Assembly (NCBI RefSeq): GCF_000744455.1
Contig: NZ_JQLY01000001.1
Coordinates: 186,001-250,000 of the forward strand
DNA length: 64,000 bases
Origin: Methanobacterium sp. SMA-27
GTDB lineage: Archaea > Methanobacteriota > Methanobacteria > Methanobacteriales > Methanobacteriaceae
Direction: 5' to 3'
The notes under the pieces were generated by a model. The model ran no database searches, was not told the DNA's origin, and was given only the letters and a program-made list of their open reading frames with translations. The translations under genes were made by a program, and so were the position numbers. Positions 39,003 to 48,619 of the stretch are shown here, piece by piece. Position 1 is the first letter of the stretch. Each line of letters begins with the position of its first letter.

Positions 39003-39406
39003 AATCTTCCCCCCCCTAACAATTTTTCAGTCTAAAACTTTTTTAAAACTAATTTATTGCCTATTTTGAATTCAACCCCCATTTCTATTGTATAAATTGA
39101 AATAATTAATTACTAATTTCCTATTTTCATCTTTTGTATTATTAAGTTTTTCTATGTGCATTAATTCAGCTTAAGGGGTTTTTTTAATCTATAAGGGATA
39201 ATCCAATTTAATAGAATCCTTTAAAAATAGATAAATCATTTTAATTTGAAATTGTTTACCAGTAACGTTTTAATAGTATATATGGGGCATATTACAATTC
39301 TTATCTAGGTTTAAAATTAAATCTATAATCAAGCAGATACATTAATTCCAAAAATAGATTTATTATAAAATAAGATTTAAATTAAATATGTAAAATTAAA
39401 ATAAAA
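39003..39406. other. Upstream region of the surface-protein gene
   Basis: About 400 AT-rich bases are without a gene. They include the G8 tract (C8 on the plus strand, 39009-39016) just before the surface-protein start and probably its promoter. No RNA gene or further repeat was seen. Confidence 0.4.
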
Positions 39407-40063
39407 CTAAAAATTGTCTTTAACATGAAGATAATCTTCATATCTGTTGATATTTAGAAGTTCAAGGTTGTTAGTAGCTGGATTTCCATAAAAAACAACT
39501 CCATCTGCTATCATTTTTCTTAAAATGGGATTTAGATTATCATTATGATCTAATAAATATTTCAAAAGCAGTTTAGTATGACATACAAATGGCATTCCAA
39601 GGCCTTCTGCAGATTCAAGATAACCATATTTCTTCCGTGCTAATATTGACACTATATTTTCAGGATTTTCATATTGTAAGGCTTTGGCTTTGATTCTTTG
39701 TAAAGTTTTACTCGTGACAGTTGGTTGGTCTGCTGCAACACAGAGACATAAACTAGGTTTAACATTTTGTACTCCATTAAGTAATGTTTGTGATAGTTCA
39801 ACATTATAATCCGGATTTTCAATTACTTTTACTTGTTTATAATTAAATTCCTTTAAAACAGCAGATATTTCATTGCTGAAATGGCCCAAAACTACTGTAC
39901 ACTCATCAACTCCAGATTTGAGCACGTTTTCAATGGTGTGTATAATAACCGGTTTTCCATTAAGGTCCATAAGCAGTTTATGATTAATATCGATACCTCT
40001 AGACTTAAGATCTTCTATCATCCTTCTATTTTTTCCTGCTGCGGTTATAACTGCTGAAACCAT
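39407..40063 (-). CDS. MobA-like nucleotidyltransferase family protein
   Basis: The start SAVITAAGKNRRM is the nucleotide-binding loop of the MobA/NTP_transf family. HKLLMDLNGKPVIIHTIENVL and the metal-binding VAADQPTV follow. The 218-residue length fits molybdenum-cofactor cytidylyl- or guanylyltransferases and related sugar or alcohol nucleotidyltransferases. The exact substrate cannot be fixed; no molybdopterin genes are nearby, and the neighbours are surface genes. GAGTGAT three bases before the ATG supports the start. Confidence 0.85.
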   Translation of the reverse strand: MVSAVITAAGKNRRMIEDLKSRGIDINHKLLMDLNGKPVIIHTIENVLKSGVDECTVVLGHFSNEISAVLKEFNYKQVKVIENPDYNVELSQTLLNGVQNVKPSLCLCVAADQPTVTSKTLQRIKAKALQYENPENIVSILARKKYGYLESAEGLGMPFVCHTKLLLKYLLDHNDNLNPILRKMIADGVVFYGNPATNNLELLNINRYEDYLHVKDNF

Positions 40064-40152
40064 ATGATCACTCTCAAGGCTAAAACTATCTGGAGCGCTT
40101 AATATTAATTTATTAATATAAAAGCTATTTTGAAGAAAAAATTAAAAAGGGT

Positions 40153-41328
40153 TTAAGGTGTGTACTGTATAGTCTTTGCAAATAGTCCCATTCCTGTACC
40201 ACTACCCGATGTCCACATAACTATCTTAATTGGATAATCTGTTGGATTATTCACGAAAATTCCAGTTGCTGGGTTGCTGACCAGATCCACACAGTAGAAT
40301 CCGCTGCCCATACCCTTCGGTAGAGGGCTACCTGCATCCATTACAGCGGACCTTAAAGCTCTTCCTGCAGGACAAGCACCATGTGAAACCCAGCTGTGTA
40401 ATTCCGGATCGTAAACACCAGTAAAGGTAACATCTTCTTTGCCCGATGCAGATGAATGTGGCGGAACAATTGTGTTATTCCAAGCTTTAACAAATGTCCT
40501 GGAATTTTCTGCACGTGCTACATTGTCATACTCGGCGTAATATCCAACAGTATCTGCACCGCTTCCTACGATATTTTGATTAGTGCCACCATTATAAACC
40601 ATTACAGGAGCACCTGAAGGATATTCAGACATATATTTTACAGTATCGTTACCAAAATAGCTTGATATCTTGCTGGGAGACACAGAATTTCTACCATCAT
40701 TGAATTTTGAAAGAGAAAAATCCAGTCCAATTGAATCTCCAACATCAGAACTGTTATACCATTCCTTAAGATCTGTAACATTAACATACATGGTTGGAAC
40801 TGTATCGTTACTTATGTCAGCTGCAGCCACAGTTTTAACTGTTTTATTTTCAGTTTTAATATCAATCCCTTTATCTGTTTTTACAGCTACTGTGTATGGT
40901 GTTTTATAACCCCATACAAATGTTTCAGGAGGATTTACAACAAGCTTTGATCCATTTACACTAACCATTCCAGGACCATTAAATCCACTTGCATCACCAT
41001 ATCGTGATACATTCCCTCCTGTGATCTTGACTATAGGCGTTTCAACAGATCCAGTTGTAATCGCAGTAAAAAAGTCTGTGAATTGATTACTTTTTAGATC
41101 TTCGATGAGATATTCTGGATGGTAAATAACTGGAACCTTACGAATTTTGGTACTGTCAACAACTTGTTGTCCACTAAGAACAGTCTCCCCTATACTAACC
41201 GCTGCAATTTCTGCAGGATTTTGAGCAGGAACGTATCCATCTACACTTTTTCCAAATGTAAATAATGCAACAGCAAAAATTACCAATATCAAAATTATAA
41301 ATATAGGATTTTTCAGGAAATTTACCAG
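40153..41328 (-). CDS. Membrane-anchored surface protein, weakly VanW-like end
   Basis: A hydrophobic N-terminal segment (FLKNPIFIILILVIFAVALF) anchors an extracellular domain of about 340 residues rich in Thr, Ser, Val and Gly. Near the C-terminus, CPAGRALRSAVMDAG and GIFVNNPTDYPIKI loosely resemble the end of VanW proteins, but I do not rely on that. The canonical TTG at 41292 would cut into the membrane helix and has no ribosome-binding site. GGAGG lies eight bases before an in-frame CTG at 41328, which I use as the start. It lies between a MobA-like gene and a Mur ligase gene, suggesting an envelope role. Confidence 0.7.
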   Translation of the reverse strand: MVNFLKNPIFIILILVIFAVALFTFGKSVDGYVPAQNPAEIAAVSIGETVLSGQQVVDSTKIRKVPVIYHPEYLIEDLKSNQFTDFFTAITTGSVETPIVKITGGNVSRYGDASGFNGPGMVSVNGSKLVVNPPETFVWGYKTPYTVAVKTDKGIDIKTENKTVKTVAAADISNDTVPTMYVNVTDLKEWYNSSDVGDSIGLDFSLSKFNDGRNSVSPSKISSYFGNDTVKYMSEYPSGAPVMVYNGGTNQNIVGSGADTVGYYAEYDNVARAENSRTFVKAWNNTIVPPHSSASGKEDVTFTGVYDPELHSWVSHGACPAGRALRSAVMDAGSPLPKGMGSGFYCVDLVSNPATGIFVNNPTDYPIKIVMWTSGSGTGMGLFAKTIQYTP

Positions 41329-41482
41329 AATAAACCCCTCCTCTCACTCAACATTTATCTTTCTCTCCTATCAATCCCGTCCCAAATTTATATTATAAAA
41401 ATAAATTTTATACTAAAAAGTATTTATAGTATGTGATTATGGGTTAGATATGTGTAAAAAAAGGTTAGTACATATAAAATTA

Positions 41483-42733
41483 TTAAGTACTCCCATGATT
41501 ATTATTACAATTAGAAAGTTCAGATAATGTCTTTTGGAGGCACATAATCTTTTCTTGACCATTTCCACCAATAAAAATGTTTTTATATTTGGCTGTACAC
41601 TTAACTGTTAAGTCCACAATATCTGTAACTTTTGTTACAATACAAACTTCACCTACGTAGCCTTCATCTCTTAATATTTTAAGAGCAATATTGGTGGTGT
41701 TGTCTAATCCGGGGAATAATACCACAAGTGAAGGGTTTGCATTTGAAACTTCTTTTAATATATTGTAACGACATATTTCACCTTTTCTTGGTGTGCCCAC
41801 TATTATAACATCCACATGGGCTTCGCTAAAAACAGCAGCAGCTGCGTCGGGATTATCAGTTTTTCCAATTATGATCTGAGCTCCTTTGTAACTAATAGTT
41901 GTTGTTCTTCCCTCAACTATAGTAAAATTGCTTAAAACATCTTCTATCAGTTTTGTGGGTATTTTCAAAATTTCAGCAACTTTAGACGCTCCTGAAGCAT
42001 TTTCCCTGTTAAAAGCTCCAAATAATTTCAGTTTTCCAGTGTAAGGGCCGAAGAAAAAGGTTTCATTTGCACAATCTGCACAGATTTTGAGTAAAATATC
42101 ATTCTCATTTAAAAAAGCTTGTTTTTTACCATTTAAAAACTTGCAAACTGATTTTCTGTAATTTTCTAGAGTTAAATGGTGGTCCATGTGGTCTGATCCC
42201 ATATTGGTTACCAGGACCATATCAAAGTCAAAGACATGGGATGCAAAATCAAGTGTCATATCACATACTTCAACAAGAATGATATCATACTCTCTTTTTG
42301 AAGCTTCAAGTATAACTTTAGTGTATCCTTCAAAGCCTCCACCGGCATTTCCACCTAAAAGTACATTTAAACCAGATTTTTCCAGTATATCCCTTAACAT
42401 GTAACATGTTGTTGTTTTTCCATTGGTTCCAGTTACACCAATTGTTAAAACAGATTTATGGGCTGTTAAAATATCTGAAAGCATTTTATGATCCGATATT
42501 ATTTCTTTAACAATTTTTTTACCCCACAAACTCGGACTAACCACAACTGCATCTGCAGAATTTATCTTTCCATGATCATGAAATCCAAGATCAAATTCTA
42601 AATTTGCATTTCCAAATTCATTTATTACAATATTTTCATTTAGATCAGAAGCGTAAACCTGATGTCCATAATCAAGGAGAACTTTAACAGCATTTTTACC
42701 TTCCATTCCCAGTCCAAGAACAGCTACTTTCAT
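41483..42733 (-). CDS. Mur ligase family protein (MurC/MurD-like), possible pseudomurein ligase
   Basis: The 416-residue protein has three Mur ligase parts: a Rossmann-type N-domain (VAVLGLGMEGKNAV), an ATPase centre with the P-loop TIGVTGTNGKTTT and the SDHMDHHLTLENY segment, and a C-domain with GKTDNPDAAAAVF. Mur ligases join an amino acid to a carboxylate using ATP. In Methanobacteriales relatives build the peptide of pseudomurein, and others act in cofactor synthesis. The domain order fits MurC/D-type enzymes. The gene is alone, not in a recognisable pseudomurein cluster, so the acceptor and amino acid are unknown. Confidence 0.85.
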   Translation of the reverse strand: MKVAVLGLGMEGKNAVKVLLDYGHQVYASDLNENIVINEFGNANLEFDLGFHDHGKINSADAVVVSPSLWGKKIVKEIISDHKMLSDILTAHKSVLTIGVTGTNGKTTTCYMLRDILEKSGLNVLLGGNAGGGFEGYTKVILEASKREYDIILVEVCDMTLDFASHVFDFDMVLVTNMGSDHMDHHLTLENYRKSVCKFLNGKKQAFLNENDILLKICADCANETFFFGPYTGKLKLFGAFNRENASGASKVAEILKIPTKLIEDVLSNFTIVEGRTTTISYKGAQIIIGKTDNPDAAAAVFSEAHVDVIIVGTPRKGEICRYNILKEVSNANPSLVVLFPGLDNTTNIALKILRDEGYVGEVCIVTKVTDIVDLTVKCTAKYKNIFIGGNGQEKIMCLQKTLSELSNCNNNHGST

Positions 42734-42957
42734 TTTATTACCGTTTTGTAAATGATTTTTATATGAAATTTAAGAATATTTTAATAATTAAATATACATT
42801 GATAAATAGGATTTAATAAAACATGAATTATCCATACTTATTTTTATCTATCTGTTTTTACAATAGATATAACAAAGGTAATTAGATTATTGAAAATGAG
42901 TTATCATCCAATAAAATCGAATCTAATTTCAAATATTGAACTTATCATGGTGGCATA

Positions 42958-44016
42958 ATGAAAAATTTATCAAAGGAAATAGTACAAAGAATTGAAAAAA
43001 TTTCAAGACCCGTAAAGATAATGCATGTTTGCGGATCACACGAACACACTATAATGCAGCATGGAATAAGAACACTAATACCAAAAGAGGTCGAAATAGT
43101 TGCAGGACCAGGATGTCCTGTTTGTTGTGTGCCTTCAAGGGAAGTTGATGAATGCCTCTACCTAGCAAGGGAGGGGGTTACAATTGCTACATTTGGGGAT
43201 ATGTTAAGGGTTCCCGGAACAAAAGGTTCTCTTGCAGATGCTAAGGCAGATGGTGCAGATGTCAGAATAGTATATGGCGTTAACAATGCAGTTGAAATGG
43301 CACAAAATACAGACAATGAAGTTGTTTTCATGGCTGCTGGATTTGAAACCACAGCACCAACAACAGCAGCTGAACTTGTAAACGGACCTCCAGAAAACTT
43401 TTCAGTTTTATCAAGCCACAGACTTATTCCACCGGCACTCAAATTTCTGATAGAATCCGGGGAAGTAAACCTCAATGCCCTAATTGAACCCGGACATGTT
43501 TCAACAATAATCGGAACAAAACCCTACGAACCATTTTCAGAGAAATATGGGATTCCCCAAGTTGTTGCTGGTTTCAACCCATTCGATGTACTCATAGCAA
43601 TCTATATGGTTTTAAAACAGTTTAAAGATGGCAAAGCCGAGGTTCAAAATGAATACAAACGTGCTGTAAGAAAAGAAGGAAACTTAAAGGCGCAGGAACT
43701 TCTTGAAGAGGTTTTCTACATAACAAGTAGGGAGTGGAGAGGATTTCCAGAAATTCCAAATTCTGTCTATGAAGTAAAGAAAGAATTCTCGGATTATAAT
43801 GCTCGGGAAAAATTTGACATAGAAATAGGAGAATCTAAACAGCTTGTAACTGGATGTATATGTGGCCCTATACTCCGAGGCGTTGCTAGACCAGAAGAAT
43901 GTAAATTATTCAAAACAGAATGTAACCCAATGAACCCTGTAGGGGCGTGTATGGTCAGTAAAGAAGGAACTTGCAATATAGCTTACAGATACGGATCTTT
44001 TGATCCGTCAATGTAG
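42958..44016 (+). CDS. hypD: Hydrogenase maturation protein HypD
   Basis: The 352-residue protein has the HypD signatures MHVCGSHEHTIMQHGIR, GPGCPVCCVP, and the 4Fe-4S cysteines near the C-terminus (GCICGPILRGVARPEECKLF). HypD works with HypC to build and carry the Fe(CN)2CO group that is inserted into nickel-iron hydrogenases, which feed electrons from H2 into methanogenesis. GGTGG four bases before the ATG supports the start. The remaining hyp genes are not in this window. Confidence 0.97.
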   Translation: MKNLSKEIVQRIEKISRPVKIMHVCGSHEHTIMQHGIRTLIPKEVEIVAGPGCPVCCVPSREVDECLYLAREGVTIATFGDMLRVPGTKGSLADAKADGADVRIVYGVNNAVEMAQNTDNEVVFMAAGFETTAPTTAAELVNGPPENFSVLSSHRLIPPALKFLIESGEVNLNALIEPGHVSTIIGTKPYEPFSEKYGIPQVVAGFNPFDVLIAIYMVLKQFKDGKAEVQNEYKRAVRKEGNLKAQELLEEVFYITSREWRGFPEIPNSVYEVKKEFSDYNAREKFDIEIGESKQLVTGCICGPILRGVARPEECKLFKTECNPMNPVGACMVSKEGTCNIAYRYGSFDPSM

Positions 44017-44061
44017 AACTTCATTAATACCCAATTTTATATTTAAAATACAGGTGAATGG

Positions 44062-44739
44062 ATGATAAAAGCAGTAGCCCTTGATGTTGATGGTACTATT
44101 ACAGATAAACGGCGAAGAGGATGTATAAGTGCCATAGAAACAATTTATAAAGTTGAAAATACGGGGATTCCGGTTATAATTACAACTGGAAATATTTTAT
44201 GTTTCACAAGGGCATTATCAATATTTTTAGCCACTTCTGGAGGTATGGTCGCTGAAAATGGTGGGGTAATAGAATCAAATGGTGTTAAAAAAATTCTTGG
44301 AAATTTTGAAGTTTGCCAAGAGGCATATAACTATTTGAATTCTAAATTATCTGTAGAAAAAGTTCAAAACTCTGATTTAAGAGTTTCTGAGATAGCTCTG
44401 ACCAGGAAAATTCCTGTAAAGAATGTTAAAGAAATTCTACGAGAGTTTGATGTCAGAATTTATGACAGCAAATTTGCAATACACATAACAGACCCTTTGG
44501 TAAATAAAGGATCATCCCTTATTAAAGTTGCAGCTGATATTGGGGTGAAACCCAATGAGATCCTTGCAATTGGTGACAGTGAGAATGATATGGAATTTTT
44601 ATCTGCTGCAGGTACTAAAGTGGCTGTTTCAAACGCTGATAAGGAACTTAAAGATATAGCAGATTATGTTACCAAACAACCCCATGGAAATGGTGTAAAA
44701 GAAGCAGTGGAAAAATATATTCCTGAAATTCAATTATAA
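44062..44739 (+). CDS. Phosphoglycolate phosphatase, archaeal HAD type
   Basis: A HAD-superfamily phosphatase of 225 residues. Motif I is ALDVDGTITD, the cap region holds GGMVAENGGVIE, and motif IV is AIGDSENDMEFLSAAG. This matches the archaeal type IIB group of phosphoglycolate phosphatases described in Thermoplasma, which remove 2-phosphoglycolate. It lies 45 bases after hypD on the same strand. Substrate specificity within HAD enzymes is hard to read from sequence, so the name rests on overall pattern. Confidence 0.9.
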   Translation: MIKAVALDVDGTITDKRRRGCISAIETIYKVENTGIPVIITTGNILCFTRALSIFLATSGGMVAENGGVIESNGVKKILGNFEVCQEAYNYLNSKLSVEKVQNSDLRVSEIALTRKIPVKNVKEILREFDVRIYDSKFAIHITDPLVNKGSSLIKVAADIGVKPNEILAIGDSENDMEFLSAAGTKVAVSNADKELKDIADYVTKQPHGNGVKEAVEKYIPEIQL

Positions 44740-44823
44740 ATGAATTTATTTTCATCAATTCATATTTAATAAACAAATTAAACTTATTCAAAATATTGGA
44801 CAAGTACTTCGAGGTGTAATTAT

Positions 44824-46128
44824 ATGATGCATAATATAGCAAATCAGGCACTTGATCTGGCCCTTAACTACACTGATCAGGCTGAAATTTATGTGGAGAA
44901 GGAAGAAGGTGTTAATGTTGATATTAAGAAGGATAAAGTAGACTTTGCAAAGGAAGCATTCACATTTGGACTGGGAGTAAGGGTGATCCTTGATGGGAGA
45001 ATGGGATTTTCATATACAACCAATCTTGATAACATTGAACCAATAGTTAAAAGTGCAATGTTCAATGCTAAAGCCAATGAAATTGATGAGAACTTTGCAT
45101 TTGCACCTAAATCAGAATATCCTAATGTAAAGGGAATTTTTGACTCTAAAATTGAGTACTTGGATCTTGAAGATATAATCGGATTTGGAAATATCATGCT
45201 CGACACAGTACTGGATGAAAAATGTGAACCAACATCGGGTGGCTTTTCAACAGGCTACAGCAAATTCATAATTGCAAACTCAGAAGGTACAGTTGCTCAA
45301 GATGTTTCATCAATTTATTCGGGTTATATTTCGGTTAATGTGGACGATGGAGAGAATGTATCTACTGCAAGTGAATATGATGCATCAAGATATATGGATA
45401 TAAATCCTGTACAAATAGCTGAGAAGGCATGTAAAATAGCAAAGGACTCAAGAAATGGTAAACCAATAGAAACAAAAGATTTTCCAGTTATTCTTGACCA
45501 TCATGCCGCTTCAGGGCTTGTTGCAACATTTTCAAGCGCTCTTAATGCCGATAATGTTCAGAGAGGAAGGTCTGTTTTTGCTGATAAAATTGGTAAAGAA
45601 GTCGTATCCAGTTCTTTAAGTATATATGATGACGGAACTCTTGAAGGTGGCCTTCAATCCGCTGTTTGCGATGGTGAAGGTACTTCGAGCCAAAAAACAC
45701 CTTTAATTGAGAATGGATTGTTAAAAAACTTTATGTACGATATTTACACCTCTAAAAAGGGAGGAGTTGAATCTACAGGTAATGGTATGAGATCATCGTA
45801 TGGTGACGTTCCAGCAGTGGGTTTATCCAACTTCATACTTGAATTTGGTGATATAAAAGATATTTCAGAGATTGACAACGGTGTGTTAGTTACAGACATT
45901 CTAGGGGCACATACAGCAAATCCCATTTCTGGAGACTTTTCAGTAGAAGCCATGAATGCATTTAAAATTGAAAATGGAGAGTTAAAACATCCTATAAAAA
46001 AGGCTATGCTTTCGGGAAACATTTTCCAAGCAATGAAAACTGCATCTGCAGGATCTGCGGAGGTACGTAAGATAGGGCCATTTGTGCTTCCTACAATTCT
46101 AATTGAAAATTTGCGAGTGGTTGGTTGA
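44824..46128 (+). CDS. TldD/PmbA family metalloprotease-type protein
   Basis: The 434-residue protein shows PmbA-type features: ALNYTDQAEIYVEKEEGVNVDIKKDKV, GLGVRVILDGRMGFSYTTN, and a C-terminal region with VTDILGAHTANPISGDFSVEAM. In bacteria TldD and TldE form a heterodimeric zinc protease that trims peptides; TldE/PmbA lacks the zinc ligands. No HExxxH is visible, so this is the non-catalytic (PmbA/TldE) partner. GAGGTG precedes the ATG by seven bases. Its end overlaps the next gene by 26 bases. Confidence 0.9.
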   Translation: MMHNIANQALDLALNYTDQAEIYVEKEEGVNVDIKKDKVDFAKEAFTFGLGVRVILDGRMGFSYTTNLDNIEPIVKSAMFNAKANEIDENFAFAPKSEYPNVKGIFDSKIEYLDLEDIIGFGNIMLDTVLDEKCEPTSGGFSTGYSKFIIANSEGTVAQDVSSIYSGYISVNVDDGENVSTASEYDASRYMDINPVQIAEKACKIAKDSRNGKPIETKDFPVILDHHAASGLVATFSSALNADNVQRGRSVFADKIGKEVVSSSLSIYDDGTLEGGLQSAVCDGEGTSSQKTPLIENGLLKNFMYDIYTSKKGGVESTGNGMRSSYGDVPAVGLSNFILEFGDIKDISEIDNGVLVTDILGAHTANPISGDFSVEAMNAFKIENGELKHPIKKAMLSGNIFQAMKTASAGSAEVRKIGPFVLPTILIENLRVVG

Positions 46129-47182
46129 TGTTTTGTTGGTTGATGGAATAGATGGACAGTTTAACAGGAATATAATACATGCACTTCAGGGTTACTTTAG
46201 AATAGCTTCAAATGAAAAACCATCAAGGTTAAGGGCCTCTTCAAGCATTCCTGCAGGATATTCCGAGGATGTAGATATCTTATGGGATGAACATAAGAGT
46301 TTACTTGGAGAATACAACCAGAAATACGTTAAAACTTCTTGGAATGAAATTGAAAGACCTGAATTTTCTTTGTTAGATCTTAAAATTAAAATTGCAGATA
46401 AAATATTTGGGAAATGTGTTTTATGCGAAAGCAAATGTATGAAAAACAGGAAATTTGAGAGCGGGCTATGTGATGTGAAAAAACCTTACATATCCTCTGA
46501 ATTTTTACATAAGGGGGAGGAACCACCGTTAATTCCAAGTCACACAATATTCTTTTCCGGATGTAATTTTAAATGTGTATACTGCCAGAACTGGGATATT
46601 AGTCAACATCCAGATCAGGGTATGTTATTGGAACCAAAGAAACTTGCAAGGATAATCGATCTTAGACGCAGACAGGGTTCAATGAATGTAAATTTTGTTG
46701 GGGGAGATCCTACTCCTAACATGCCTTATATTCTCCGCACAATGAAATATTCCAAGGAAAACATTCCTATTGTCTGGAATAGTAATTTATATCTATCCAA
46801 ACAGGGAATGAACTTGTTAGATGGGTTTGTAGATCTTTATCTAACAGATTTTAAGTATGGAAACAATGCATGTGCAATGGATCTTTCAGGAATCCCCAAT
46901 TACTGCCAAATTATAAAAAGAAACCATAAAAAAGCATATAAATCTGCAGAAATGATAATAAGACATCTTATACTACCAAATCATATTGAATGCTGTTCAA
47001 AACCACTTTTAAACTGGATAGCCGATAATCTTGGGTTAGATGTTGTTTTGAATATAATGCCTCAATACAGACCAACCTACAATGCATTTAAACATCAAGA
47101 TGTTTCAACTCTTCCCACCATCGATGAAATAAATGAAGTAAAGTCATTTGCAGAAGGTTTGGGGTTTATAAATTTAATATAA
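46103..47182 (+). CDS. PflX-type radical SAM protein (COG1313)
   Basis: The radical SAM motif is CNFKCVYC (CX3CX2C, near residue 153). Additional cysteines lie upstream (CVLCESKC, and GLCDV), as in the PflX family related to pyruvate-formate-lyase activases. FVGGDPTPN takes the place of the usual GGE motif. The length of about 350 residues includes an N-terminal extension. The substrate is unknown. The first residues are uncertain because the open frame starts at TTG codons inside pmbA; the overlap suggests coupling between the two proteins. Confidence 0.85.
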   Translation: MKICEWLVDVLLVDGIDGQFNRNIIHALQGYFRIASNEKPSRLRASSSIPAGYSEDVDILWDEHKSLLGEYNQKYVKTSWNEIERPEFSLLDLKIKIADKIFGKCVLCESKCMKNRKFESGLCDVKKPYISSEFLHKGEEPPLIPSHTIFFSGCNFKCVYCQNWDISQHPDQGMLLEPKKLARIIDLRRRQGSMNVNFVGGDPTPNMPYILRTMKYSKENIPIVWNSNLYLSKQGMNLLDGFVDLYLTDFKYGNNACAMDLSGIPNYCQIIKRNHKKAYKSAEMIIRHLILPNHIECCSKPLLNWIADNLGLDVVLNIMPQYRPTYNAFKHQDVSTLPTIDEINEVKSFAEGLGFINLI

Positions 47183-47243
47183 TTTTAAATAGAATTAATC
47201 TATATTGTAAAGAGATATTCAACAATTCGGGTGGAATGATTTT

Positions 47244-48023
47244 ATGGGATTTTATGATTTATCAAAGGAGGAAAGACAGAAAATTGTCAAGGAAACTGAA
47301 AACAATATACTAACTGCAATAAATGATTCAGCTGAAAAATTGGATAAAAAGTTAGTTCCTGATGTTATATTGGATTATGCATCTGATGGCGACACATACA
47401 TTAGAAAAAATGCTTATATGGCAATAAGTAGGATATATTTAGGGCATAATGATTTGCGGGAAAAAATACTTCAAATTTTAGATAACATGCTTGAAAATCC
47501 TGAAGAAAGAGTTAGACAAACATCTGTATATTCCATGGGTGAAATAGGAAAAAAGGATACAAATTGTGTAATGAAAAAGTTTGAAAGAGCTATAAAAGAC
47601 AAACACCCTTCTGTTAGAAATGCTGTTATAGGTGCACTGAAACAGATGGGTCAAAAAAACCCAGAACCAACATTTAATTTTGCAAGAAAACATTTGCACG
47701 ATGAAGATCCTGAAATTCGAAGGGTAGTTATCCATGGAATTGAACTCAGGGGTAGAACCCATCCTGGTGAAGTTTTAACACTTTTAAAAGAATTACAAGA
47801 TGAAGAAGTGAAGAGCGTTCGAAATATGATTGTACATGTGATTGGACAGATTAGCTATAAAGAAGAATGTCTTGAAAAGGTAGTTAATAGTTTGAAAAAC
47901 TGGCATAACAAGGAACTTGTTTGTGACGCAGCTAAAGAGATATTGCTGGTTCACATCAGATACAAATTTGCAGTAAGATCACCGGAATATGCCGAAGAGT
48001 ATATAAAAAAACATTTAACATGA
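47244..48023 (+). CDS. HEAT-repeat protein (259 aa)
   Basis: From about residue 40 to the end the sequence is a series of paired helices with the HEAT-like pattern of Asp, Val and Arg at the turns (DNMLENPEERVRQTSVYSMG, KHPSVRNAVIGALKQMG, DPEIRRVVIHGIE). Four to five repeats form a curved protein-binding surface. No enzyme motif is visible. Similar archaeal proteins are annotated only as HEAT-repeat proteins. It may hold together partners of the upstream radical SAM and PmbA proteins, but this is only context. Confidence 0.85.
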   Translation: MGFYDLSKEERQKIVKETENNILTAINDSAEKLDKKLVPDVILDYASDGDTYIRKNAYMAISRIYLGHNDLREKILQILDNMLENPEERVRQTSVYSMGEIGKKDTNCVMKKFERAIKDKHPSVRNAVIGALKQMGQKNPEPTFNFARKHLHDEDPEIRRVVIHGIELRGRTHPGEVLTLLKELQDEEVKSVRNMIVHVIGQISYKEECLEKVVNSLKNWHNKELVCDAAKEILLVHIRYKFAVRSPEYAEEYIKKHLT

Positions 48024-48086
48024 TTATTTAGATATCATTTAAGAAAATTTTTTAATAAATAATAATTATTATGTAGGATGATTCTC

Positions 48087-48308
48087 ATGGACAAATCAAC
48101 AGACAAACTAGGTGTTGAAATATATAATGACCTTAAAAAAGATTATTCCGGTGTTGAAAGAATTGATATGGAAAATGAAACTGTTTTTCGAATCTATGCC
48201 GATGATGATACACTCTGGAAAATATTTGAAGATATGATGAACGAATTTAAAAGTATTGAATTTGATGCAGGAACTAGTGAAACCCACTTCCTAAGAGTCA
48301 TAATATAA
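48087..48308 (+). CDS. Small hypothetical protein (73 aa)
   Basis: The ATG at 48087 is preferred over that at 48078, because GGATGAT overlaps the first ATG and serves the second as ribosome-binding site. The product is acidic, mixed alpha/beta (GVERIDMENETVFRIYADDDTLWKIFEDMM), and has no membrane segment or cysteines. The pattern could be a small ferredoxin-like fold. No family is recognised. It follows the HEAT-repeat gene by 63 bases. Confidence 0.65.
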   Translation: MDKSTDKLGVEIYNDLKKDYSGVERIDMENETVFRIYADDDTLWKIFEDMMNEFKSIEFDAGTSETHFLRVII

Positions 48309-48619
48309 TTAGAATACAAAATATCAGTGATCATTATAGAATTAGGACAAGATACTATATTCTCCAAATCCAATTTAAAATATTTATTCTATTTACTAAG
48401 ATTCAGGGGGTTAATGTTTTTGGGGTTGTTTTATATCCCATGAAGATCAATTCTTAGGCTATTAACTATTGGATTTTAAACAAGATTCCTAAAATGCTTT
48501 TTTACTCTCAAATAAAGTTTTTATGCTATGAACATAATATATATTCCACAGTAGAATATTAGAAATAGGTTATAATTTAAATTTGAATACGATTAATCGG
48601 AAAATTTTTGTTGGTAGAA
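48309..48619. other. Intergenic region, nothing recognised
   Basis: About 310 bases are AT-rich with a few G-rich words (CAGGGGG, TTTTGGGG) near 48400-48430. No frame, stem or repeat is convincing. The last 80 bases probably hold the promoter of the zinc-ribbon membrane protein. Confidence 0.35.

Noticed and set aside
41483..42733. CfbE (F430 synthase) as the name of the Mur ligase
   Set aside because: The N-terminal Rossmann start and MurC/D-like pattern do not match what I recall of CfbE; a phylogeny would decide.
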